A stretch of DNA of 55,764 nucleotides, taken from NCBI GenBank assembly GCA_045648205.1, contig JAZRNM010000035.1, forward strand, positions 1 to 55,764, written 5' to 3'. Of this stretch, positions 31,912-39,659 are shown piece after piece (positions within the stretch are counted from its first letter, which is position 1; every line of letters starts with the position of its first letter). The DNA comes from SIG440 sp045648205. GTDB lineage: Bacteria > Bacillota > Clostridia > Monoglobales > Monoglobaceae. Made by a program: the position numbers and the translations under genes. Below the pieces are notes generated by a model. That model was not told where the DNA came from, did no database searches, and saw nothing but the letters and a program-made list of their open reading frames with translations.

Positions 31912-33754
31912 AGCAAACACCTCCTCCAAAGCTTGTTGCACCGCAACCCGAGCACTTTTCACGACATGACGGCGTTGTTACACCTTCATATGCTCTGTCG
32001 TGTTCCTTCATCAAAAATTCCTTTTTGACACCAATATCAATGAGTTCCCAAGGCAGAGTTTCGCTGTGGTCAATCTTTCGATATGCATAAAATTCCGGGT
32101 TAACATTGCAAATTTTAAAGGCTTCCAACCATTTTTCATAATCAAAGTGCTCGTCCCAGCCATCAAAACGGCAGCCAAGCTTTTGTGCCTCAATCAGAAC
32201 TTTCGACAGACGTCTGTCACCTTTGGCAAAAACAGCCTCCAAAAAGCTGACATGGCTTTGATGCCAGTTGTAAGATATGTTTCTTGTTTTTATGCGTTCT
32301 TTCAATAAATTTTGCTTTTCAATCAGTGTTTCCATTCTGTTCTGCGGTTCCCATTGAAATGGAGTGAAAGGCTTTGGAACAAAGGATGATGTGCTGACAG
32401 TAACTGTCACAGTTCTTCCCTTTCGTATTTCCTTTGGAATCCGGTAAAACACACCGATAACCTTTTCGGCAAGTTCAGCAATCCCCTCAACATCTTCCAT
32501 TGTTTCTGTTGGCAGACCAATCATAAAATACAGTTTTATTCGATTATATCCACCCTCAAATGCTATTCCCGCAGTGCGGATTAAATCTTCCTCCTGCACA
32601 TTTTTGTTGATGACATCACGAAGTCTTTGAGTGCCTGCCTCAGGCGCAAAAGTGAGACCGCTTTTCTTCACAGTCTGAACCTTTTCCATAAGTTCCATTG
32701 AAAAATTATCAACTCTGAGAGATGGCAAAGACAAATTTATTCTCTTATCAACAGTTATTTCAAGCAGTCTGTCAATTAATTCCTGAAGACACGTAAAATC
32801 ACTTGTGCTGAGTGAAGAAAGTGACATTTCTTCATAGCCTGTATTATCAATAAGTTTTTGAGCGGTTTCCACCAACTTGTCAACAGAATGTTCACGAACA
32901 GGTCTGTAAAGATATCCTGCCTGACAAAATCTGCATCCGCGAATACATCCTCTGAAAACCTCGAGAGTTATTCTGTCATGAACAATATCCATAAAAGGAA
33001 CAATCATTTTGTCAAGAACATATGACGTGTCCAGTTCTTTCACAATCCTTTTCCTTATTTTCGGGGGAGCTGACTCGCAATTTGTTTTTATGCTTTTTAT
33101 GGTGCAATCCTCATTGTATTCCACATCATAAAAGCCCGGAACATAAACCCCTTCAATTTTGGCGATGCGCGTCAAAAAGCTTTCTCTGTTTTCACCGGAT
33201 GCTTTCCATTCCTTGTATTCATCAAGAATCTCATTATTAACATCTTCACCCTCACCTAAAACAAAAAAATCTATTATGTCAGCCAAGGGTTCACCATTGT
33301 ATGCACATGGACCACCTGCACAAACAAAGGGCGATTTTTCATCTCTGTTTCGGCTTTCAATGGGAATTTGTGCCAAATCAAGCATATTTATTATGTTTGA
33401 ATAACTCATTTCATATTGCAGGGTAAATCCAACTATGTCAAAATCCGCAACGGGAATATGGCTTTCAAGAGACAAGAGAGGAATATTATTTTTTCTAAGT
33501 TCCTCCTCCATGTCAACCCAAGGAGCAAAAACTCTTTCGCACACAGTATCCTCACGATTGTTCATCATATGATAGAGAATTTTCATTCCGAGATGAGACA
33601 TTCCTACTTCATACACGTCAGGAAAGCAGAAAGCAAACTTAATAAGCTCATCAAAATTTTCCTTGTGAACACTGTTGAACTCATTTCCTACATATCGGGC
33701 AGGCTTTTGCACTTTTTTCAGTGCTGTTTCAAATTTGGATTTATATAAACTCAT
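31904..33754 (-). CDS. TIGR03960-family B12-binding-domain radical SAM protein
   Basis: About 616 residues. The N-terminal KPARYVGNEFNSVHKENFDELIKFAFCFPDVYEVGMSHLG begins a cobalamin-binding-like domain. The radical SAM cluster is FRGCIRGCRFCQAGYLYRP (CxxxCxxC), followed by SLPSLRVDNFS and TFAPEAGTQRLRDVINK. The reaction is unknown. Two starts are plausible, ATG 33772 and ATG 33754; the latter has GAAGGG about ten bases upstream and matches the usual opening. The predicted transcript start at about 33787 fits either. It is translated together with the overlapping TIGR03936 gene. Confidence 0.9.
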   Translation of the reverse strand: MSLYKSKFETALKKVQKPARYVGNEFNSVHKENFDELIKFAFCFPDVYEVGMSHLGMKILYHMMNNREDTVCERVFAPWVDMEEELRKNNIPLLSLESHIPVADFDIVGFTLQYEMSYSNIINMLDLAQIPIESRNRDEKSPFVCAGGPCAYNGEPLADIIDFFVLGEGEDVNNEILDEYKEWKASGENRESFLTRIAKIEGVYVPGFYDVEYNEDCTIKSIKTNCESAPPKIRKRIVKELDTSYVLDKMIVPFMDIVHDRITLEVFRGCIRGCRFCQAGYLYRPVREHSVDKLVETAQKLIDNTGYEEMSLSSLSTSDFTCLQELIDRLLEITVDKRINLSLPSLRVDNFSMELMEKVQTVKKSGLTFAPEAGTQRLRDVINKNVQEEDLIRTAGIAFEGGYNRIKLYFMIGLPTETMEDVEGIAELAEKVIGVFYRIPKEIRKGRTVTVTVSTSSFVPKPFTPFQWEPQNRMETLIEKQNLLKERIKTRNISYNWHQSHVSFLEAVFAKGDRRLSKVLIEAQKLGCRFDGWDEHFDYEKWLEAFKICNVNPEFYAYRKIDHSETLPWELIDIGVKKEFLMKEHDRAYEGVTTPSCREKCSGCGATSFGGGVCFE

Positions 33755-33793
33755 ATCTTTTGCACCCTTCATAAAACATTAATTTCACCAAAT

Positions 33794-33822
33794 ATAATAC
33801 ACCAAACTTTGTATTTTTTCAA
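33794..33822 (-). promoter_or_regulatory. Sigma-A promoter of the TIGR03960-TIGR03936 unit
   Basis: On the minus strand, TTGAAA (33822-33817) and TATTAT (33799-33794) are separated by 17 bp. Confidence 0.75.
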
Positions 33823-33885
33823 GCATAAACCTCAAATTACTGAATATAATTTAATAAAAACCATTCAGGAAAGGACAAACTTCAT

Positions 33886-34206
33886 ATGTCAGAAGAATTA
33901 AGAGAATACAAACGTCGGCAAACACGGTGTCCACAGCGCAGAAAAAAGCAAAAATTTTCCACCAAAAAATTATTTTGTCAATTAATTATTTCTATCATAA
34001 TTTTAACACTTGTTGTTTTTGTTAAAGTCTCAGACACAGATATATCAAACAACATAAATAAATATCTTCAAACTGCCTTTTTATACAGAGTAAACACTAA
34101 CACAATAACAGATGCAATAAGTAATTTTCTAAAAATTGAAGCTGACAAAGGAGAACCAATCAATGAAGAAATCAAAGTTCAGACAAGTTCTGTCTCAGAT
34201 ATATGA
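33886..34206 (+). CDS. Small membrane protein, possible minimal SpoIVFA-like partner
   Basis: A 106-residue protein with a very basic cytoplasmic N-terminus (KRRQTRCPQRRKKQK), one membrane segment (about 29-48) and a short extracytoplasmic tail. It overlaps spoIVFB by 44 bases, the place where spoIVFA lies in Bacillus. SpoIVFA anchors and inhibits the SpoIVFB protease. The Bacillus protein is about 260 residues with an M23/LytM-like domain, which is absent here. The match is therefore positional and topological, not by recognised homology. GGAAAGGA lies about ten bases before the ATG. Confidence 0.65.
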   Translation: MSEELREYKRRQTRCPQRRKKQKFSTKKLFCQLIISIIILTLVVFVKVSDTDISNNINKYLQTAFLYRVNTNTITDAISNFLKIEADKGEPINEEIKVQTSSVSDI

Positions 34207-35062
34207 AATAAAACTTGGAAAATGTCTTTCTGTCAGCATATGGCTCATTCCCGTGACCGTTTTTTCCTTTCTCGGTGGATACCAGAATATGTTTATTGTT
34301 GCATATATCGCAGCTATTTTGCACGAATTGGCACATATTCTCTGTGCACGACTTCTTAATGTCAAAGTATCACGTATAATTCTATATCCTTTTGGTGTGA
34401 CTGCCCGCCTTTCTGCCGGTTACATAAAAAACTCTGAAAAAGAATTTTTGATTGCCTTTGCCGGACCGCTCTTAAGCATAGCCTTGTTTTGGCTGTCACT
34501 TATTTTAAAAAAACAATCTGATTCGGATTTACTTGGTTTTTTTGCAGATGTCAACCTCTCCATAGCTCTTATCAATCTTATTCCTGCCCTACCTCTCGAC
34601 GGCGGGAGAATGTTGAAGGCACAACTTACAACAAAATATGGAATTATCAGGTCATATAATGCCATGATAAGCTTGAGTCGAGTTTTAATAGCCCTTATTG
34701 GAATGATTGCTATATATATCTTTTTTGCAAGTGGCTTTAATTTTTCTTTGATTTTGATTTCGGCTTTTCTTTTCCAGAATTTAGGTTCAGAACAGCTTGC
34801 TCTCTCACATATTGCCATAAGAGAAATTCTTGAAAATAAACACAAGGTTGAAAATCCAAGGCCAATCAACACAAAAACTTTGTGCGTGGTCGAAAGTGCT
34901 TTTGCCTCATCGGTTTTCAAACATTTAAGCTATGATTATTTTTGCATATTTCATATCCTTGATAAAAATGCTCATCTTGTAAAAATCCTGACCGAAACAG
35001 AGATTATTAAAGAGCTCTCTGAAAATGGAATCCTTGCAAAGTTTTCTGACATAAAAAGCTGA
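34163..35062 (+). CDS. spoIVFB: Site-2 (M50) protease SpoIVFB
   Basis: A 299-residue polytopic intramembrane metalloprotease that cleaves pro-sigma-K in sporulating mother cells. The zinc site is HELAH (residues 54-58) in the first catalytic helix, and the second motif NLIPALPLDGGR (138-149) provides the aspartate ligand. A soluble C-terminal domain (about 225-299), CBS-like in position, follows. The ATG at 34163 is set by AAAGGAG (34147-34153), inside the end of the preceding small gene, so translation is probably coupled. No sigma-K gene is nearby. Confidence 0.9.
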   Translation: MKKSKFRQVLSQIYEIKLGKCLSVSIWLIPVTVFSFLGGYQNMFIVAYIAAILHELAHILCARLLNVKVSRIILYPFGVTARLSAGYIKNSEKEFLIAFAGPLLSIALFWLSLILKKQSDSDLLGFFADVNLSIALINLIPALPLDGGRMLKAQLTTKYGIIRSYNAMISLSRVLIALIGMIAIYIFFASGFNFSLILISAFLFQNLGSEQLALSHIAIREILENKHKVENPRPINTKTLCVVESAFASSVFKHLSYDYFCIFHILDKNAHLVKILTETEIIKELSENGILAKFSDIKS

Positions 35063-35088
35063 GGTTGTGACTGTTGTCACAACCTCAA
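35058..35088. terminator. Hairpin between convergent spoIVFB and the secreted-protein gene
   Basis: A perfect 11-bp stem, GAGGTTGTGAC/GTCACAACCTC, spans 35061-35086. Leftward it is followed by GCTTTTTATG, so it fits best as the end of the long minus-strand operon. Rightward the tail is A-rich. Confidence 0.75.
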
Positions 35089-35091
35089 AAA

Positions 35092-37446
35092 TTAATTTAA
35101 TCTGAAATACTTTTCAGCCTCATCACCATATAGCAAAAGGCATCTGAGCAATTTTATAAGTCCGGGGTCACTATTCTTTTCAATTTGGTTTGCAGCATAA
35201 TCCTTTACACTGTATCTGTCAATATCACTATACTTATAGATATTCCCCGTTTTTGTATAAATCCTTGCGTAAACGGGTTCAAACATCTGACTTGAAAAAA
35301 TGTTTCCAAAACTAAACACCCGATACTGACCATTTGTGGTATATTCTTTTGACATATCGGATTGAGTTCCCATAATGTGGTTTTGGGTTAATTTGAAAGC
35401 GTCTTCTGTCCAGAAAAGTATGCCAATCTCATCTGCTTTTTCAATTGGTGATACATAATAATTGATGGAAATATCTCCCTCAAGTGTAAGGGTTTTTCCT
35501 ACAATTTCCGAACTGCATTTCCCGTTTTTTGTGTTTTCAACTATAGTGTCTGCTTCACTTCTGTAAATTTTAGTCATATCCATTACTCGTTCAGCATCGG
35601 TTAAAATGCTGTTTGCCGGAACGTCTGTAGCGTTAAAATATGACTGTGCTGCGGCACCATAATTAAGCATTTTCACAAGTAGCGGTTTGAGTTGGGAGTT
35701 CTTCATCATATTTTCCGCATAACTCACAACACTATATCCATCTGTGGGAATGTTGCTGTAAATCTTATTACCGTTTGAATCTGTGGTAACCAAACGGGCA
35801 TAAATTTTTTTATTCATATCCTTTGAGGATATATTCTTATACTCAAATCGATATCCGTTGGCATCTTTTCCAGTATAAGAAACAATTCTCTTTGCAGTTT
35901 TTTCTGTGTAGTCTGTTTGAGGTGAATCCCAGAACAACATTCGGGTCTGGGCAACATCAACACCTTCCAATGCTGCATAGAAAATAAGTGATATTGTTCC
36001 CTGAAGGTCCAGGGTGCGTCCCGAAACCATAATAACGTTGCCCTCTGATACAAGAATTCTTTCATTATTTCCTGCGACACATCTTATGCTGTCTTTTAGA
36101 ATTTCAGAACCCTTCGGCAAAATTCCGGAACCTTTTACAGAATAAAGCTGAGTTTTTTTTGAGGAGGATGCATTGTCGTTGAGGATTTCCATTGAAAGGG
36201 AGCTATCCGCCGCTATCAAAGAATTACCCTCCGATGAAAGTTTGTACACAACTTCATACTGTGCACTTTCAAGCTTGTCTTCGATTGATTTGTCCAGCTT
36301 TGAGTTTTTACTCAAGAATAACGTAATTTTTTTACCCGAAGACTCTTCTTTTATTTTCTTGGTAACATCTCCGGTTATGCTCAATTTTGCAAAATTGGTC
36401 GAAACCTCAACTTCAGGATACTTAGCAGAACCATATGGTTTTGCTTTTGCAAATAACTCAGTTACATCTAAGCTTATCTCACCCTCTTCATCAGGGCAAT
36501 TTGCTTCTAATATATATTTGTATATGATTTTTTCTGCTTCGTTATATTGTGCTGACATATCAACATTTATTTCACTACTGCCAGATTTTCCGGAAACCAC
36601 AGGTAAAACAGACTTAACCGCATAGACTCCATCTGTTTTTTTCGACTCATATAGCATTGAAATATACTCTGAAACATCAGTCTCAAATATGCCACCGGTT
36701 ATCTCACATTTTGTGGCATTTCCAATATCAAATGCACCTAAAACACTACCATTTTTTATTTTTACCTGGCTTGAATCATCAGAAGATACTGCAAAAGAAT
36801 CATAAAAATACATTCTTCCATCAGCAAGCATACCATTGTGTTCAATGGTTCCGCCATTCATAACAAATTTTCCGCCGTTTGCAATCTTGACAGGGGTTTC
36901 TCCTTCATCAGGAGCGGCGCTGGCCTGAGATTGCGCCATAATCAAACCACCATCAAGAACCAGTTCACCTCCTGCAACAGAAATTGCAGACACAACACCA
37001 TTTATTATACCCTTTTTTTCGGATGAAGAATCAGTAACAGTCAACCGACTGTTGCGGGGGACAATAATCAGTGCGTTTGTGCTTGGCTTTATTCCGGAAA
37101 GCTGTGTTATAAAAAATCCGTTCAGGTCAAGTGTTATATCTCCATCTATAATTATAAAAGTGGCTGCATCCCAAACCGGATGTAATGTAAGGCCACGGTT
37201 CAGTTTTATATCATCAGAAAGCACAATACCTGCACCTTGGCCGCCGAAACTTAAAAAATTTACCATATCATAAAGATTCCCCTGGTTAATAACCTCACCG
37301 GAAAACAACGCTGCACCTTCACTGCTGATATCAACGCTTGTGTAAATTTTTGCACTAAAGCTTTCTTCTGACGAAAACACCATATAATTTGAAACCATGG
37401 TTGTCACAAGAATAAGACAAACAATCATTTTATAAAACTTTTTCAT
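35092..37446 (-). CDS. Secreted repeat protein with two copies of a C-terminal domain
   Basis: 784 residues with a signal peptide (about 1-28, MKKFYKMIVCLILVTTMVSNYMVFS). Residues 60-260 carry short repeated beta-strand units such as GGELVLDGGLIM and GGKFVMNGGTIEHNG, like a right-handed beta-helix. The C-terminus holds two related ~130-residue domains (476-605 and 650-784). Each has an L-x2-G-[DT]-I-S-x5 start, a [IM]LFW strand, YAR[LI]xT, YSVxxYA and a closing YGxxAxxYF. I know this module from extracellular proteins of gut Clostridia, but not its function. No wall anchor is seen. It is the last gene after thiN (33-base gap) in the long operon. Confidence 0.82.
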   Translation of the reverse strand: MKKFYKMIVCLILVTTMVSNYMVFSSEESFSAKIYTSVDISSEGAALFSGEVINQGNLYDMVNFLSFGGQGAGIVLSDDIKLNRGLTLHPVWDAATFIIIDGDITLDLNGFFITQLSGIKPSTNALIIVPRNSRLTVTDSSSEKKGIINGVVSAISVAGGELVLDGGLIMAQSQASAAPDEGETPVKIANGGKFVMNGGTIEHNGMLADGRMYFYDSFAVSSDDSSQVKIKNGSVLGAFDIGNATKCEITGGIFETDVSEYISMLYESKKTDGVYAVKSVLPVVSGKSGSSEINVDMSAQYNEAEKIIYKYILEANCPDEEGEISLDVTELFAKAKPYGSAKYPEVEVSTNFAKLSITGDVTKKIKEESSGKKITLFLSKNSKLDKSIEDKLESAQYEVVYKLSSEGNSLIAADSSLSMEILNDNASSSKKTQLYSVKGSGILPKGSEILKDSIRCVAGNNERILVSEGNVIMVSGRTLDLQGTISLIFYAALEGVDVAQTRMLFWDSPQTDYTEKTAKRIVSYTGKDANGYRFEYKNISSKDMNKKIYARLVTTDSNGNKIYSNIPTDGYSVVSYAENMMKNSQLKPLLVKMLNYGAAAQSYFNATDVPANSILTDAERVMDMTKIYRSEADTIVENTKNGKCSSEIVGKTLTLEGDISINYYVSPIEKADEIGILFWTEDAFKLTQNHIMGTQSDMSKEYTTNGQYRVFSFGNIFSSQMFEPVYARIYTKTGNIYKYSDIDRYSVKDYAANQIEKNSDPGLIKLLRCLLLYGDEAEKYFRLN

Positions 37447-37479
37447 AAACAATACCTCAATATCTCACATTATGAATTA

Positions 37480-38103
37480 TCAATCACTTGACCGCACAAT
37501 AAGAACATAGCCGGATGAAAAACTGATTTCACCGCGATTTTCCCCAACGAAACAATTGCTGCTTGCCTGAACTTCACCACATGAAAGGTGCATTCCTTCC
37601 GCCTCATAGCAAAGACCTTTCACTGTGAAATTTTCGACATCTCCACCAAAAGGAAAAAAAGAAATATACTTTTTGTCGTTTGCAGCAACATAAAAATTCC
37701 TGTTTTCCATAGTTATTTCGTTCTTTTCGTCAAGAAGAATCCCTTTTCCGCCATTATCAAGTATCTTTTTTAGCAAGCAGAAATGCGAGAATTCATGGTC
37801 GAGCCTTCCACCCAAAGCACCAATTATTATAATTTCTTTGTATCCTCTCCTGAGCGCTTCTGTCACGGCCATATCAGTATCGGTAAAATCTTTTTTTACG
37901 GGAAAAACAAGCTTTGATTTTGCATCCACCTCAATATTCCCCAAAGAATCGCCGTCACCGAGCCATAAATCAGGGATAATATTCAGTTTTTTTGCATGGA
38001 CATAACCACCATCTGCACAAATAACAAAGCTTTTTTCGAAATCTATTTTGCTTAAAAAATCATAGGATTTAATTGGGGCTGAGCAAAAAATATAGCATTT
38101 CAT
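37480..38103 (-). CDS. thiN: Thiamine diphosphokinase (thiamine pyrophosphokinase)
   Basis: 207 residues. It converts thiamine plus ATP into thiamine diphosphate. Family features are ICADGGYVHAKKLNIIPDLWLGDGDSLG (substrate and metal site), FPVKKDFTDTDMA and GALGGRLDHEFSH, with a C-terminal thiamine-binding half. Its ATG overlaps the rpe stop codon by four bases (ATGA). It complements the TPP-controlled importer ThiT encoded near 3.3 kb; together they make TPP from external thiamine. Confidence 0.94.
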   Translation of the reverse strand: MKCYIFCSAPIKSYDFLSKIDFEKSFVICADGGYVHAKKLNIIPDLWLGDGDSLGNIEVDAKSKLVFPVKKDFTDTDMAVTEALRRGYKEIIIIGALGGRLDHEFSHFCLLKKILDNGGKGILLDEKNEITMENRNFYVAANDKKYISFFPFGGDVENFTVKGLCYEAEGMHLSCGEVQASSNCFVGENRGEISFSSGYVLIVRSSD

Positions 38104-38759
38104 CGTGCATTTGCCCTCATTTCGAGCATAACCTTTTTCGCATCCTCTGCCTTAAAAATTGACGAACCTGCAACTGCTACATTCGCTCCGCATTTCACGG
38201 GAACTGCAATGTTTTCAGCAGTAACACCGCCATCAATTTCAAGGTCAATATCAAGACCTGTGTCATCTATCATCTTTCTTGCAATCTTGATTTTTTCATT
38301 CATTTCTGTGATATAAGATTGACCGCCAAAGCCTGGTTCCACAGTCATGATAAGAACCAGGTCATATTTTGCAATATCTTTTCGGAGCACATCAATAGAT
38401 GTTCCCGGTTTGACAGAAATTCCAGCCTTGACACCAAAGCTGTGGATGTAATCTGCCATTTCTGACAAATCCTCTGTCACCTCTTGATGAACAGTTATGA
38501 TGTCTGCACCTGCTTTTGCAAAGATTTCTATGTACTTCTTCGGTTCAGAAATCATCAGGTGAACATCAAGCACCATATTGGAAATCTTCCTCAAAGCCTT
38601 CACAGTATCAGGCGAAAAGCTCAGATTTGGAACAAAATGTCCGTCCATAATGTCAATGTGAACATATTCTGCACCAGCTTCTTCAATCTTTTTAATTTCT
38701 TCACCCAGTTTGGTAACATCTGCCGCCAGAATCGACGGTGAAATTTTAAAACTTTTCAT
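38100..38759 (-). CDS. rpe: Ribulose-phosphate 3-epimerase
   Basis: A 219-residue TIM-barrel enzyme of the pentose phosphate pathway. The chain opens KISPSILAADVTKLGEEI. It contains HIDIMDGHFVPNLSF, DVHLMISEPKKYI, LIMTVEPGFGGQ and DLEIDGGV, so all metal-binding and catalytic His/Asp positions are present. It is the standard partner of rsgA and thiN in Firmicutes. It starts 20 bases after rsgA. Confidence 0.97.
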   Translation of the reverse strand: MKSFKISPSILAADVTKLGEEIKKIEEAGAEYVHIDIMDGHFVPNLSFSPDTVKALRKISNMVLDVHLMISEPKKYIEIFAKAGADIITVHQEVTEDLSEMADYIHSFGVKAGISVKPGTSIDVLRKDIAKYDLVLIMTVEPGFGGQSYITEMNEKIKIARKMIDDTGLDIDLEIDGGVTAENIAVPVKCGANVAVAGSSIFKAEDAKKVMLEMRANAR

Positions 38760-38779
38760 TTTTATCCTCTTTCAAATAT

Positions 38780-39649
38780 CTATCTTTGTTTCGCAACTTT
38801 TATTTCGTTATAAAGCTGAACATAACTCTCGTGTCTGCTCAGAGCTATTTCGTTCCGGATGACAGCTGAAAGTACTCCACAATCAGGTTCTGCTGTGTGA
38901 CTGCAATCAGGGAAACGACATTCATCAACAAAGCCCGAAAACTCTCTGAACATTGATGACAGCTCATCAAGAGGTATGGTGTTGATATCAAAAGAACTAA
39001 ACCCAGGAGTGTCAATTATATAGCCACCAAAAGGAAGCTCTGCCAGTTCTGAATGTCTGGTTGTATGCCGTCCTCTTTCCAGCTTTTCACTAACGCTTCC
39101 GGTTTCAAATGCTTTTCTGTTCATCAGTTCATTAATAAGACTTGATTTTCCAACACCGGAATTCCCTGCAAAAACAGTAATTTCACCCTTCAGGAAATCC
39201 TTAAGCTGATCCACTCCCCAATGTTCCAAAGCACTGGTGACAATAACTTCAAAACCGGCTTTTTTGTAGGCATCAATGAAACATTCATCACCATCAAGAT
39301 CCGCTTTGTTAAAACATATTGCAATTTTTAACCCGGCAAATTCAGCAGATGCTATTAATTTGTCAAGAATATACGGATTGGGTTCAGGGCTTGATTTGGC
39401 AACAATTGCAGCCATTTGAGTGACATTTGCGACAGCCGGTCTTATCAGAGTATTTCTTCTTTCGAGTATCTCATTTATTACCCCGTGAGTGCTGTCAGTT
39501 TTTTCTATCAACACACTGTCGCCTACCAAAGGAGTGAATCCTCTTTTTCTGAAAATTCCTCTGGCTCTACATTCAATCAAACCATCCTTAGTATTCACAT
39601 AGTAAAATCCACCGATACCCTTTGTGATTACGCCTTCAAAAACGCTCAT
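38780..39649 (-). CDS. rsgA: Ribosome small-subunit maturation GTPase RsgA
   Basis: A 289-residue circularly permuted GTPase: an N-terminal OB fold, then G4 CFNKADLD, G1 FAGNSGVGKSSLINELM and G3 DTPGF, and a C-terminal zinc knuckle with CRFPDCSHTAEPDCGV (about 250-265). It checks late 30S assembly. It starts ten bases after prkC, matching the usual prpC-prkC-rsgA-rpe-thiN order, so ribosome assembly and Ser/Thr kinase signalling are co-expressed. Confidence 0.97.
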   Translation of the reverse strand: MSVFEGVITKGIGGFYYVNTKDGLIECRARGIFRKRGFTPLVGDSVLIEKTDSTHGVINEILERRNTLIRPAVANVTQMAAIVAKSSPEPNPYILDKLIASAEFAGLKIAICFNKADLDGDECFIDAYKKAGFEVIVTSALEHWGVDQLKDFLKGEITVFAGNSGVGKSSLINELMNRKAFETGSVSEKLERGRHTTRHSELAELPFGGYIIDTPGFSSFDINTIPLDELSSMFREFSGFVDECRFPDCSHTAEPDCGVLSAVIRNEIALSRHESYVQLYNEIKVAKQR

Positions 39650-39659
39650 TTTTCACCTC

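Noticed and set aside
33842..33869. Possible sigma-E promoter (GAATATA and CATTCA) before the spoIVF-like genes
   Set aside because: Transcription would start inside or after the Shine-Dalgarno sequence, leaving no usable ribosome site.
36173..36625. Plus-strand open frames opposite the secreted repeat protein
   Set aside because: They mirror the low-complexity Ser/Ile-rich coding strand; they lack ribosome sites and recognisable domains.
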